Positions 9,483 through 19,027 of a stretch of 64,000 bases of DNA are shown one piece after another (position 1 is the first letter of the stretch; every line of letters begins with the position of its first letter). The stretch comes from Cobetia amphilecti (lineage in GTDB: Bacteria; Pseudomonadota; Gammaproteobacteria; Pseudomonadales; Halomonadaceae). The stretch lies in NCBI RefSeq assembly GCF_030010415.1, contig NZ_JASCSA010000016.1. The stretch is one strand, 5' to 3'. The notes beneath the pieces are model-generated. The model was not told the DNA's origin, did no database searches, and was given only the letters and a program-made list of their open reading frames with translations. Made by a program: the position numbers and the translations under genes.

Positions 9483-9573
9483 TGAACATCTTCCTGTCAC
9501 AAAGTTGTAAGGCGGGCGCTATAGAGTCGTCTACGCTTTTCGGACGATCATCAAAAGAACAAGAAAATGTTCA
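9483..9573. promoter_or_regulatory. Inverted pair TGAACAT...ATGTTCA flanking the ugp promoter
   Basis: TGAACAT at 9483-9489 and its reverse complement ATGTTCA at 9567-9573 flank the Pho box. GlpR-type regulators of E. coli recognise half-sites resembling ATGTTCG, and the operon encodes a DeoR/GlpR-family protein. The spacing (over 70 bp between half-sites) is wide, so this is only a candidate operator pair or looping site. Confidence 0.3.
9494..9525 (+). promoter_or_regulatory. Pho box and -10 of the ugp operon
   Basis: CTGTCACAAAGTTGTAAG (9494-9511) matches the two-repeat PhoB site (consensus CTGTCAT-N4-CTGTCAT) at most positions. A -10-like TATAGA follows at 9520-9525. A Pho box about 10 bp ahead of the -10, replacing the -35, is the usual layout of PhoB-activated promoters. 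E. coli ugp is PhoB-controlled. Confidence 0.72.
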
Positions 9574-9660
9574 CTTGATCGTCGCCATCGATCGTCAGCG
9601 GCCAGCGTCCTTCTTCTTTGTTGCGGAAGCTGGCCAGGGGAACCTCTCAGGAGTTTGACC

Positions 9661-11031
9661 ATGCGCCGCCCGACTCATCATGCAAGCACCCGTACGACTG
9701 CCACCGCGACTCGTCGCCTCGCCAGCCTCGCGCTGGCCATCGGTTTCGCCTCCGCCTCCGCCAGTGCCCTCGCCGCCACCGAGGTGGAATGGTGGCACGC
9801 CATGGGGGGCGGGCTCGGCAAGAAGGTCGACGAGATCGCGGCCGACTTCAACGCAAGCCAGGACGACTACGTCGTCAAGCCGGTCTTCAAGGGCAACTAC
9901 TCCGAGACCATGACCTCCGCCATCGCCGCCTTCCGCGCCGGCAAGGGCCCGGACATCGTGCAGATCTTCGAGGTCGGCACCGCCACCATGATGAGCGCCA
10001 AGGGCGCGATCGTCCCGGTGCATCAGCTGATGGCAGACTTCGCGCCGCAGGAAGGCACCGCCTTCGACCCGAACGCCTACCTGTCTGCCGTCACCGGCTA
10101 TTACACCGACACCGACGGCAAGATGCTGTCGATGCCGTTCAACTCCTCCACGCCAGTGACCTACTACAACAAGGACGTGCTGGCCAAGGCGGGCGTCGAC
10201 TCCCTCCCGCAGACCTGGCAGGAGATGGGCGCCGCGCTCAAGAAGGTCGTCGATTCCGGCGCCGCCAGCTGTGGCCTGACCACCACCTGGCCGTCCTGGG
10301 TGATGCTGGAGAACTTCTCGGCGCGCAATGACGTGCCCTTCGCCAGCCAGGCCAATGGCTTCGCCGGTACCGATACCCGCCTTGAATTCAACACGACCGC
10401 CGTGGTCGACCACATTCAGCGTCTCGATGACTGGCAGGCCGACAAGCGCTTCGTGTTCGGCGGTCGCTTCGATGACGCGGCACCCAAGTTCTACTCCGGC
10501 GAGTGCGCGATGATGATGGGCTCTTCCGCCAGCTATGCCGGCGTCAAGGAAAGCGCCAAGGGCTTCGAGTTCGGCGTGGCACCGCTGCCCTATGACAGCG
10601 ACGTGATCGAGACGCCGCAGAATTCCATCATCGGTGGCGCCTCGCTGTGGGTGCTGTCCGGTCACAGCGATGAGGAATACCAGGGCGTCGCCAAGTTCTT
10701 CCAGTACCTCTCCAAGCCCGAAGTGCAGGCCGACTGGCACCAGTTCACCGGCTATCTGCCGATCACCACTGCCGCGGCAGAGCTGACGCGCGAACAGGGC
10801 TTCTACGCCGAGAACCCGGGCACCGACGTCGCCATCACCCAGATGACCTCCGCGACGCCGACCGAGAACTCCAAGGGCCTGCGCCTGGGCAACATGGTGC
10901 AGATTCGTGACGTGATCAATGAAGAGCTGGAGAAGATCTTCTCCGGCAAGGAAAGCGTGCAGGACGGCCTCGACAACGCCGTCAAGCGCGGCGATTCGCT
11001 GCTCGAGAAGTTCGAACGCGCCAACGGCTGA
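9661..11031 (+). CDS. ugpB: sn-Glycerol-3-phosphate ABC transporter periplasmic binding protein UgpB
   Basis: Product of 456 residues from ATG 9661 (AGGAG 8 nt upstream); a TTG two codons earlier is less likely. The signal peptide is long, with a basic n-region and hydrophobic LASLALAIGFASASASA-LA. The mature protein starts with the UgpB-like EVEWWHAMGGGLG and retains FEVGTATMM, PFNSSTPVTYYNKD and GGASLWVL. The family binds glycerol-3-phosphate or glycerophosphodiesters. It is first in ugpBAECQ behind a Pho box. A hairpin right after it (11047-11071) suggests that its mRNA is stabilised relative to the permease genes. Confidence 0.95.
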   Translation: MRRPTHHASTRTTATATRRLASLALAIGFASASASALAATEVEWWHAMGGGLGKKVDEIAADFNASQDDYVVKPVFKGNYSETMTSAIAAFRAGKGPDIVQIFEVGTATMMSAKGAIVPVHQLMADFAPQEGTAFDPNAYLSAVTGYYTDTDGKMLSMPFNSSTPVTYYNKDVLAKAGVDSLPQTWQEMGAALKKVVDSGAASCGLTTTWPSWVMLENFSARNDVPFASQANGFAGTDTRLEFNTTAVVDHIQRLDDWQADKRFVFGGRFDDAAPKFYSGECAMMMGSSASYAGVKESAKGFEFGVAPLPYDSDVIETPQNSIIGGASLWVLSGHSDEEYQGVAKFFQYLSKPEVQADWHQFTGYLPITTAAAELTREQGFYAENPGTDVAITQMTSATPTENSKGLRLGNMVQIRDVINEELEKIFSGKESVQDGLDNAVKRGDSLLEKFERANG

Positions 11032-11046
11032 TCATCGCCACACCGG

Positions 11047-11071
11047 GGGCGGGCCCATGCCGGGCTCGCCC
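11047..11071 (+). promoter_or_regulatory. Intercistronic hairpin after ugpB
   Basis: GGGCGGGCCC-ATGCC-GGGCTCGCCC folds into a 10-bp stem with one G-U pair. There is no adjacent U-tract, so a processing or stabilising hairpin is more likely than a terminator. Confidence 0.6.
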
Positions 11072-11231
11072 TCCCGCTATTTTCTCCAGCCAGAGAGCGG
11101 AAAGCGCATCCGACATCCGGTGTCCTTTCCCTTCTCTCACGGCTTGATGGCGCAGGAGCGGCCGAGGCTTGCCGACTCCATGCTACCGACGGAACCACCC
11201 AGTCCCTCCTTGCTTGCGAGACCCCTGCTGC

Positions 11232-12107
11232 ATGGCCCATTTCAATCGACACCCCATCACGCCCTGGATACTGCTGGCGCCCCAGCTGCTGATCGTGGCC
11301 GTGTTCTTCTTCTGGCCGGCCTACCAGGCCATCGAACAGGCCTTCTATGTCGAAGATGCCTTCGGGCTCTCGCGGGAATTCACCGGGCTGAGCAACTTCG
11401 TCAGCGTGCTGAGCGAGCCGGAATATCTCACGACACTATGGACGACCACCTATTTCTCCTTTGCGGTGGCCTTCGGCGCCATGGCATTGGCGCTGGGGCT
11501 GGCCGTACTGGCGGACCGCGTGCTGCGCGGCGCGCACGCCTACAAGACCCTGCTGATCTGGCCCTACGCCGTGGCGCCCGCCGTGGCCGGGGTGCTATGG
11601 CTGTTCCTGTTCGACCCGACGCTGGGCATTCTGCCGGAGCTGCTGTCCGCCATCGGCATCGACTGGAACCACAAGCTCAATGGCGATCAGGCCATGTTGC
11701 TGGTGGTGCTGGCCTCGATCTGGAAGCAGATGAGCTACAACTTCGTGTTCTTCCTCGCCGGCCTGCAGGCGATCCCCAAGAGCCTGCTGGAAGCGGCCGC
11801 GATGGACCGCGCCGGCCCCTGGCGGCGTTTCTGGACCATTACCTTCCCGCTGCTCTCGCCGACCAGCTTCTTCCTGCTGGTGATGAACGTGGTCTACGCC
11901 TTCTTCGAGACCTTCGGCACCATCGATGCCACCACCCAGGGCGGCCCGGCCGGCTCGACCCGCACCCTGGTCTACAAGGTCTATGAAGATGGTTTCGTCG
12001 GGCAGGACCTGGGCTCGAGTGCTGCCCAGTCCGTGCTGTTGATGGTCATCGTCGGCGTGCTGACGCTGATCCAGTTCAAGTATGTCGAGAAGAAGGTGCA
12101 GTACTGA
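11232..12107 (+). CDS. ugpA: Glycerol-3-phosphate ABC transporter permease UgpA
   Basis: Product of 291 residues from ATG 11232, which matches the family N-terminus (MAHFNRHPITPWILLAPQLL). Six membrane segments are evident. The ABC permease EAA loop appears as EAAAMDRAGPWRRFWTITFPLL. Neighbours are ugpB upstream and ugpE downstream, the stop TGA sharing its last base with the ugpE ATG (TGATG). It forms the inner-membrane channel with UgpE. Confidence 0.94.
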   Translation: MAHFNRHPITPWILLAPQLLIVAVFFFWPAYQAIEQAFYVEDAFGLSREFTGLSNFVSVLSEPEYLTTLWTTTYFSFAVAFGAMALALGLAVLADRVLRGAHAYKTLLIWPYAVAPAVAGVLWLFLFDPTLGILPELLSAIGIDWNHKLNGDQAMLLVVLASIWKQMSYNFVFFLAGLQAIPKSLLEAAAMDRAGPWRRFWTITFPLLSPTSFFLLVMNVVYAFFETFGTIDATTQGGPAGSTRTLVYKVYEDGFVGQDLGSSAAQSVLLMVIVGVLTLIQFKYVEKKVQY

Positions 12108-12952
12108 TGCGCTACAACCGCCCCGGGCTTGATATCGCAAGCCATGCCCTGCTGATCGTCGGCTGCGCACTGTTCTTCCTGCCGGTCTGGATCGCCTTCA
12201 GTGCCAGTACCCACGAGATGGGTGACCTCTACTCCAACGTCGCCCCCGTCTGGATCGGCGAGGCTGGCCTGGACAACTACCGCCAGCTACTGGCAGACCC
12301 GGTCAGCAGTCTCGGCGCCGACGTGATGACCCTGCTGTTCAACTCGATGCTGATGGCACTGGGCATCGCCATCGGCAAGATCATCATTTCGGTGCTGGCC
12401 GCCTACGCGATCGTCTTCTTCGAGTTCCGCTTCCGCAAGCTGTGCTTCTGGCTGATCTTCATCACCCTGATGCTGCCGGTGGAGGTACGAATCCTGCCGA
12501 CCTTCAAGGTGGTGGCCGACCTCAACATGCTGGACAGCTACGCCGGCCTGATCCTGCCGCTGATCGCCAGCGCCACCGCGACCTTCCTGCTGCGTCAGTT
12601 CTACCTGACCATTCCGGCGGAGCTGGTCGAGGCCGCGCGCATCGATGGCGCCGGGCCGTGGCGCTTTCTCAAGGACATCCTGCTGCCGCTGTCGAAGACC
12701 AACATCGCGGCGCTGTTCGTGATCATGTTCATCTACGGCTGGAATCAGTATCTGTGGCCGCTGTTGATCACCACCGATGCCGACTATCTGACCATCGTCG
12801 TCAGCCTCAAGCGCATGCTGACCACCGGTGATGGGCTGGTGCCGTGGCAGGACGTCACCGCCACCACGCTGCTGGCCATGGGCCCGCCGGTGCTGGTGAT
12901 CCTGTTCATGCAGCGCTACTTCATCAAGGGCCTGGTGGACAGCGAGAAGTGA
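12107..12952 (+). CDS. ugpE: Glycerol-3-phosphate ABC transporter permease UgpE
   Basis: Product of 281 residues, the normal length for UgpE, with six predicted membrane segments. It has the EAA-loop EAARIDGAGPWRFLKDILLPL and the UgpE-like segment MLPVEVRILPTFKVV. It is translationally coupled to ugpA (overlap by one base) and lies 102 nt before ugpC. It pairs with UgpA in the importer. Confidence 0.95.
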   Translation: MRYNRPGLDIASHALLIVGCALFFLPVWIAFSASTHEMGDLYSNVAPVWIGEAGLDNYRQLLADPVSSLGADVMTLLFNSMLMALGIAIGKIIISVLAAYAIVFFEFRFRKLCFWLIFITLMLPVEVRILPTFKVVADLNMLDSYAGLILPLIASATATFLLRQFYLTIPAELVEAARIDGAGPWRFLKDILLPLSKTNIAALFVIMFIYGWNQYLWPLLITTDADYLTIVVSLKRMLTTGDGLVPWQDVTATTLLAMGPPVLVILFMQRYFIKGLVDSEK

Positions 12953-13054
12953 TCTCGCGCTCCGACCCGCGACACCTCGCCCCAAGCCCCCTGATTCCGT
13001 TACGCCGTGATGGACAGACTTGCCCGTCACGCCACCGCTCTGGATACACAACTC

Positions 13055-14176
<1,122 letters not shown>

Positions 14177-14356
14177 GCGCTTCCGTCCTGTCGCGGGCCG
14201 ACGGAACCCCTTGCCCTGATAACGTCATCATTGGATGGTAATGCTTGAGACCTGCCCTGATCAGTCTCGCGTCTGAGCATCAGTGATCCGCCTCGACCGA
14301 TCAGCGCCACAGCTGCGTAGCGGGCAGACATGCCATTCTTTCTGTGAGGATTCACC

Positions 14357-15184
14357 ATGGTTTCATCGTCACATTCAGCCGACGCATCACATTCAACTGA
14401 CAGCGTCCTGTCCCTGCCACTGGCGATCGCACATCGCGGCCTGTCGGCCTATGCGCCGGAAAACACCCTGGCCGCCATTCAGGCGGCGCATGAGGCCGGC
14501 TTTCAATGGGTGGAACTGGACGTGCAGTTGCTGGGCGATGGCACGCCGGTCATCTGGCACGACGCCGGCGTGAATCGCTGCTCGGATGGGCGTGGCAAGC
14601 TCAAGAATCTGGATTGGGACAGCGTGCAGACCTTCGATGTCGGCAGCTGGTTCAATGCGTGCTTTGCCGGTGAGCGCATGGCCTCGCTCAAGCAGGCGCT
14701 GGAGCTGATCGCGCGCCTGGACATGCGCCTGAATCTGGAACTCAAGCTCAGCCCTGGCCACGATGCCCAGGCGCTGGTCGATGCCGCCATCCCGATGGCC
14801 AGCGCCCATCTGCCCGCCTCACATCTGATCATCTCGTCGTTTGATCCCCAGGCGCTACGCCTGACGCGTCAACGCGACCCGCAGGTGCATATCGGCCTGC
14901 TCTACGATGACATCCCCGACGACTGGCAGAGCCTGGCCGATGAGCTGAACGCAAGTTCCGTGCATGCCGATTGGCGCGCCCTGACGCGCGCCGCGGCCAG
15001 TGCCATCACCAGCCGGGGCCACAAGCTGCTCTGCTACACGCCCAACGATGCGGCCGCCTTCGCGCCGCGCTGGGCCTGGGGGGTGGATGCCGTCATCAGC
15101 GATGACCCGGCCATCTTCAGCGAGGAGGATCGCGAGCCCACTCTACCGAACGACACCACCACGCAAGGGCTACCCCAGACATGA
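14357..15184 (+). CDS. ugpQ: Cytoplasmic glycerophosphodiester phosphodiesterase UgpQ
   Basis: Product of 275 residues; AGGA lies about 9 nt upstream. It hydrolyses imported glycerophosphodiesters to glycerol-3-phosphate and an alcohol. The GDPD catalytic signature AHRGLSAYAPENT (about 30-42) supplies His and Arg; ELDVQLLGDGTPVIWHD supplies the metal-binding acids and second His. It lacks a signal peptide, so it acts in the cytosol as in E. coli. Because choline is one alcohol released from glycerophosphocholine, it could feed the betIBA pathway of this window (inference). It overlaps the next gene by 4 nt (ATGA). Confidence 0.93.
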   Translation: MVSSSHSADASHSTDSVLSLPLAIAHRGLSAYAPENTLAAIQAAHEAGFQWVELDVQLLGDGTPVIWHDAGVNRCSDGRGKLKNLDWDSVQTFDVGSWFNACFAGERMASLKQALELIARLDMRLNLELKLSPGHDAQALVDAAIPMASAHLPASHLIISSFDPQALRLTRQRDPQVHIGLLYDDIPDDWQSLADELNASSVHADWRALTRAAASAITSRGHKLLCYTPNDAAAFAPRWAWGVDAVISDDPAIFSEEDREPTLPNDTTTQGLPQT

Positions 15185-16002
15185 CCCCGGGCATCGAGCG
15201 CGACAGTCGCAGCGTCGAACACGCGAGCAATGATGCACTGACGCCGCGCCAGCAACAGATTCTCGAGCGACTGGCCCGCGAGGGCCAGCTGGCCGTCGAC
15301 CCGTTGGCCCACGCCTTCGACGTCACGCCCCAGACCATCCGGCGTGACCTGGGCGTGCTGTGTGAGCGCGGGCTGGCGCGGCGGCGCCACGGCGGCATCG
15401 AGCGCCCACCGGGCGGCTACAACCTGGGACATTCCCAGCGCATCATGCTGGCGCGGACCGCCAAGCAGGCCATGGCCGCCAGCGTGGTCGCCGAGATTCC
15501 CGATGGCGCCACCCTGGCGCTGGGCATCGGCACCAGCGTGGTGGCGGTCGCCGAAGCCTTGCTTGCCCGACGCGGCCTGCGCGTGATCACCAACAATCTG
15601 CAGGTGGCGCAGGCGCTCTCGACCCATCCGGATGTTGCCGTCCAGTTGGCGGAAGGACAACTGCGCCCGCAGGACCTCGACGTGGTCGGCAGCGCCACCG
15701 TGGCCTTCTTCGCGCGTCATCAGGTCGATATCGCGGTCCTCGGCTGTGGCGGTCTTGATGCCGGTGGGCTGCTCGATTTCGATCCGGAAGAGGCCGCGGT
15801 CAGCCGTGCGCTGGTCCATCACGCCCAGCGCCGGATCCTGGTCGCCGATGCCAGCAAATGGGGCCGCGCCGCCATGTGCCGCATCGCCCCGCTCGAGGAG
15901 ATCGACCTGCTGGTCACCGATGAGCTGCCCCATCAGCCCGATTATCGCAGCGCGCTGGAGGCTGCCAGCCAGCAGAGCCTGTCGGTGCGCTTTACTGCCT
16001 GA
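15181..16002 (+). CDS. DeoR/GlpR-family transcriptional regulator in the ugp operon
   Basis: Product of 273 residues. The DeoR helix-turn-helix is at residues 21-70 (LTPRQQQILERLAREGQLAV, then VTPQTIRRDLGVLCERGLARRRHGG). The C-terminal sugar-phosphate-sensing domain has LALGIGTSV and ITNNLQVAQAL. It resembles GlpR, a glycerol-3-phosphate-responsive repressor. Overlap with ugpQ makes co-expression almost certain. The E. coli ugpBAECQ operon has no such gene, so local control by the transported product is likely here. Whether it is the true GlpR or a paralogue cannot be told from this window. Confidence 0.85.
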   Translation: MTPGIERDSRSVEHASNDALTPRQQQILERLAREGQLAVDPLAHAFDVTPQTIRRDLGVLCERGLARRRHGGIERPPGGYNLGHSQRIMLARTAKQAMAASVVAEIPDGATLALGIGTSVVAVAEALLARRGLRVITNNLQVAQALSTHPDVAVQLAEGQLRPQDLDVVGSATVAFFARHQVDIAVLGCGGLDAGGLLDFDPEEAAVSRALVHHAQRRILVADASKWGRAAMCRIAPLEEIDLLVTDELPHQPDYRSALEAASQQSLSVRFTA

Positions 16003-16107
16003 ACCGAGGCGCGTCGCGCAAGCCGGCACGCATCGACGATACTGAAGGGACACGCGACTGATGACAGCCGCGCGCCCGCTTACCTTCTGAGGATTTCTGG
16101 AATCACC

Positions 16108-16926
16108 ATGCAAGCCTTCGCCCACTGTCCTGCCAGCACCCTGTCGGGTATCCGGTATCTGTTGACCGATATCGATGACACCCTCACCCATGAAGGGCGT
16201 CTCGCGGCATCGACGCTGGCGGCGCTGGAGCGTCTGGATGCCGCCGGCATCAAGGTCATCCCCGTCACGGGCGGCTGTGCGGGCTGGTGCGATCACATCG
16301 CACGCGCCTGGCCGGTCGCCAGCGTGATCGGTGAGAACGGCGCCTTTGCCTTCCGCCGCCAGGGGCAGCGCATCCTCACCACCTGGTGGGAAGACGAGCA
16401 GCGCCTGCGCGCTCGCCAGCGCCACGTCATGACCGTCGCCCGCCAGCTGCTGCTCAACCATCCACGCGCAGCACTGGCCCAGGACCAGCCCTTCCGCTTC
16501 GCCGATGTCGCGGTGGACCACTGTCAGGCGGTCGGCCCGCTGGCCCAGAGCGAGATTCGCGCCATCATCGCCGGCTTCACGGCCGCCGGTATTCAGGCGC
16601 GCGCCAGCTCCATCCACATCAATGCGTGGCAGGGCGAGTTCGACAAGGCGCGCATGGCGGTGCGGGTCCTCACCGAGACCTTCGGCCTGGACCGCATGCA
16701 GCTGGAGCAGGAGGTGATGTACGTCGGCGATGCGCCCAATGATGCGCCGATGTTCGCCACCTTCCGCCACACCGTGGGCGTGGCCAACATCATCCAGCAC
16801 CGCGCGGCACTCGGTTGGGAGCCCAGCTGGGTGACACGCCACAGTCATGGCGCCGGCGTCGAGGAAATCGCCGAGGCTCTGCTCACGGCTCGCAAGGGAG
16901 TCGAGAGCGTCAAGACAGACGCCTGA
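16108..16926 (+). CDS. HAD-IIB family phosphatase at the end of the ugp operon
   Basis: Product of 272 residues; GAGGA lies about 13 nt before the ATG. HAD motif I is DIDDTLT (about 21-27), motif II is VTGG, and motif IV is GDAPNDAPM (about 211-219). The cap insertion between them is of the Cof/MPGP type. The substrate is unknown; its position after ugpQ and a GlpR-like regulator suggests a phosphate ester of the same pathway, such as glycerol-3-phosphate, or a sugar phosphate. Mannosyl-3-phosphoglycerate phosphatase-like function is an alternative, since that family looks similar. Confidence 0.82.
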   Translation: MQAFAHCPASTLSGIRYLLTDIDDTLTHEGRLAASTLAALERLDAAGIKVIPVTGGCAGWCDHIARAWPVASVIGENGAFAFRRQGQRILTTWWEDEQRLRARQRHVMTVARQLLLNHPRAALAQDQPFRFADVAVDHCQAVGPLAQSEIRAIIAGFTAAGIQARASSIHINAWQGEFDKARMAVRVLTETFGLDRMQLEQEVMYVGDAPNDAPMFATFRHTVGVANIIQHRAALGWEPSWVTRHSHGAGVEEIAEALLTARKGVESVKTDA

Positions 16927-17006
16927 CCCTGTGACTGATGGCGGCCATAGACCTCCAGCAGGATGACGGCCACAGGCCTTTGGACAGAAGTCAGCAGACA
17001 GGCACG

Positions 17007-17040
17007 AAAAAGCCCGCATGGCATTGCCATGCGGGCTTTT
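17007..17040. terminator. Bidirectional terminator between the ugp operon and trpC
   Basis: AAAAGCCCGCATGGC-ATT-GCCATGCGGGCTTTT is a perfect palindrome with A/T tails between convergent operons. On the trpC side a further TTGTTATC / GATAACAA hairpin lies at 17039-17059 with another GTTATC copy at 17065. Confidence 0.92.
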
Positions 17041-17079
17041 GTTATCAAAAAGATAACAAGTAACGTTATCTACCGGACA

Positions 17080-17904
17080 TCAATCCGCGAAGAACAATCC
17101 CCGCAGACCTTCACCCGGATCATCAAAGCGCATGAAGGCCTCCCCTACCAGGAAGCCGTGGACGCCAGCGTCGCGCATCTTCGCCACGTCGTCACGGGTA
17201 TGGATGCCGGACTCGGTGACCACACGCACGCCCTGCGGCATGTCGGTCAGCAGGTCCAGCGTCGTCTCCAGCGACGTCTCGAAGGTACGCAGGTCACGGT
17301 TGTTGATGCCGACCAGTTCGATGCCCAGCGCCAGTGCACGCTTGAGCTCTTCGCCGTCATGCACCTCGACCAGCACATCCATGCCCAGCTCACGCGCCTG
17401 ACGATACAGAGCACTCAGGCGCGCATCGTCCAGTGCCGCGACGATCAACAGGATGCAGTCGGCGCCGATGGCACGCGCTTCCAGCACCTGATACGGGTGG
17501 ATGATGAAGTCCTTGCGAATCACCGGAATCGAGACGGCGTCGCGCGCCTCGATCATGAAGTCCTCATGCCCCTGGAAGAAGTCGGCGTCGGTGAGCACCG
17601 ACAGGCAGGCGGCGCCGGCCTGCTCATAGGCCACGGCGATCTCGGCGGGCACGAAGTCTTCACGGATCACGCCCTTGGAGGGTGACGCCTTCTTCACCTC
17701 GGCGATGATGGCCGGCTCGCCACGGTCGATGCGCGACGTCAGCGCCTCGATGAAGCCGCGCGGCGCGCTCTGTTTCTCGATCAGGGTCTGCAGGTCCGCC
17801 TCGCTCACCGCGGCGCTGCGCTCGGCGATCTCTTCTTCCTTGCGCGCCAGAATCCTGGCCAGGATGGTCGGCAATGCCTTGTCAGTCGTCTGCTCGGTGC
17901 TCAT
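17080..17904 (-). CDS. trpC: Indole-3-glycerol phosphate synthase TrpC
   Basis: Product of 274 residues, the monofunctional TrpC (no fused TrpF). It closes the ring of carboxyphenylaminodeoxyribulose phosphate to make indole-3-glycerol phosphate. Visible motifs are ILARKEEEI, EVKKASPSKGVIREDF (catalytic Lys), SVLTDADFFQG, RKDFIIHPYQV, VEVHDGEEL, GINNRDLRTF and TESGIHTRDDV. Its ATG overlaps the trpD stop by one base (TGATG), and it is last in trpGDC. Confidence 0.97.
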   Translation of the reverse strand: MSTEQTTDKALPTILARILARKEEEIAERSAAVSEADLQTLIEKQSAPRGFIEALTSRIDRGEPAIIAEVKKASPSKGVIREDFVPAEIAVAYEQAGAACLSVLTDADFFQGHEDFMIEARDAVSIPVIRKDFIIHPYQVLEARAIGADCILLIVAALDDARLSALYRQARELGMDVLVEVHDGEELKRALALGIELVGINNRDLRTFETSLETTLDLLTDMPQGVRVVTESGIHTRDDVAKMRDAGVHGFLVGEAFMRFDDPGEGLRGLFFAD

Positions 17905-18950
17905 CAGCGGGTCGCTCCTTCATCATTGACCTGGGCGTAGACACGGGTGAAATCCGCCAATTCCTTCATCTTCTCGAATGGCAGCTTGCTGGCCTGCACG
18001 TCCTCGGCAATGCTGACACCCTCCTTGAGACTGTCCGCGATACCCGCCACGTAAAGGGCCGCACCGGCATTGAGTGCCACGATGTCGCTGGCCGGGCCTT
18101 CATCACCGCGCAGCGCCTGCTGCACCAGCTTGAGGCTGGCGTCCGAGGTCTCCACCGCCAGACTTTCCAGCGACTGGCGCGCGATGCCGAAGTCTTCCGG
18201 CGCGATGCGGTATTCGCGGATCTCGCCATCCTTGAGTTCATTGACCAGCGTCGGTGCCGCCAGCGAGATCTCGTCCAGACCATCATCGCTGTGCACCACC
18301 AGCACATGCTCGGCCCCGAGGCGCTTGAGCACCTCGGCCATCAGCGGTACCAGCGCCGGGTCATAGACCCCCAGCACCTGGCGGGTGGCGCCGGCCGGAT
18401 TGGTCAGCGGACCGAGGATGTTGAACATGGTGCGCACCCCCATCTCGCGGCGCGGGCCGATCACGTGCTTCATGGCGGCGTGATGATTGGGCGCGAACAT
18501 GAAGCCGACCCCGATATCATCGATGCAACGTGCGACCTGCTCGGCGTCCAGCGCCAGATTGATGCCGGCCGACTCAAGCAGGTCGGCACTGCCAGAGGAG
18601 GACGAGACACTGCGGTTGCCATGCTTGGCCACATGGCCACCGGCGGCCGCCACCACGAAACTTGCCGCCGTGGAGACATTGAACAGGTTGGCACCATCAC
18701 CGCCGGTGCCGACGATATCCACCGCATCGGTGGCGCGCACCGTGACGCGCGTCATCAGCTCACGCATCACCTGGGCGGCGGCGGCCAGCTCATCGACGGT
18801 CTCGCCCTTCATCGACAGCGCCATCAGCAAGGCCCCGATCTGCGCCTGGGTCGCCTCGCCGGTCATGATGGCCGTCATGACCGCATGAGTGTCGTCGTAG
18901 CTCAGGTGCTGGCGGCGCATCACGGCGCCAATCGCCTCACGCATCTGCAT
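17904..18950 (-). CDS. trpD: Anthranilate phosphoribosyltransferase TrpD
   Basis: Product of 348 residues that transfers phosphoribose from PRPP to anthranilate. It has the PRPP-binding GTGGDGANLFNVST (about residue 80), KHGNRSVSSSSGSADLLE and FAPNHHAAMKHV. The start has GGAGA about 8 nt upstream. It lies 77 nt downstream of trpG and overlaps trpC, within the attenuated trpGDC operon. Confidence 0.97.
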   Translation of the reverse strand: MQMREAIGAVMRRQHLSYDDTHAVMTAIMTGEATQAQIGALLMALSMKGETVDELAAAAQVMRELMTRVTVRATDAVDIVGTGGDGANLFNVSTAASFVVAAAGGHVAKHGNRSVSSSSGSADLLESAGINLALDAEQVARCIDDIGVGFMFAPNHHAAMKHVIGPRREMGVRTMFNILGPLTNPAGATRQVLGVYDPALVPLMAEVLKRLGAEHVLVVHSDDGLDEISLAAPTLVNELKDGEIREYRIAPEDFGIARQSLESLAVETSDASLKLVQQALRGDEGPASDIVALNAGAALYVAGIADSLKEGVSIAEDVQASKLPFEKMKELADFTRVYAQVNDEGATR

Positions 18951-19027
18951 GTTGTGTCTCCGCAGGCGCCAGCCTCGGCGGCTGACGCATGAAAAAATAG
19001 GATGTGACTCTTGCGATCAACGCCCGC

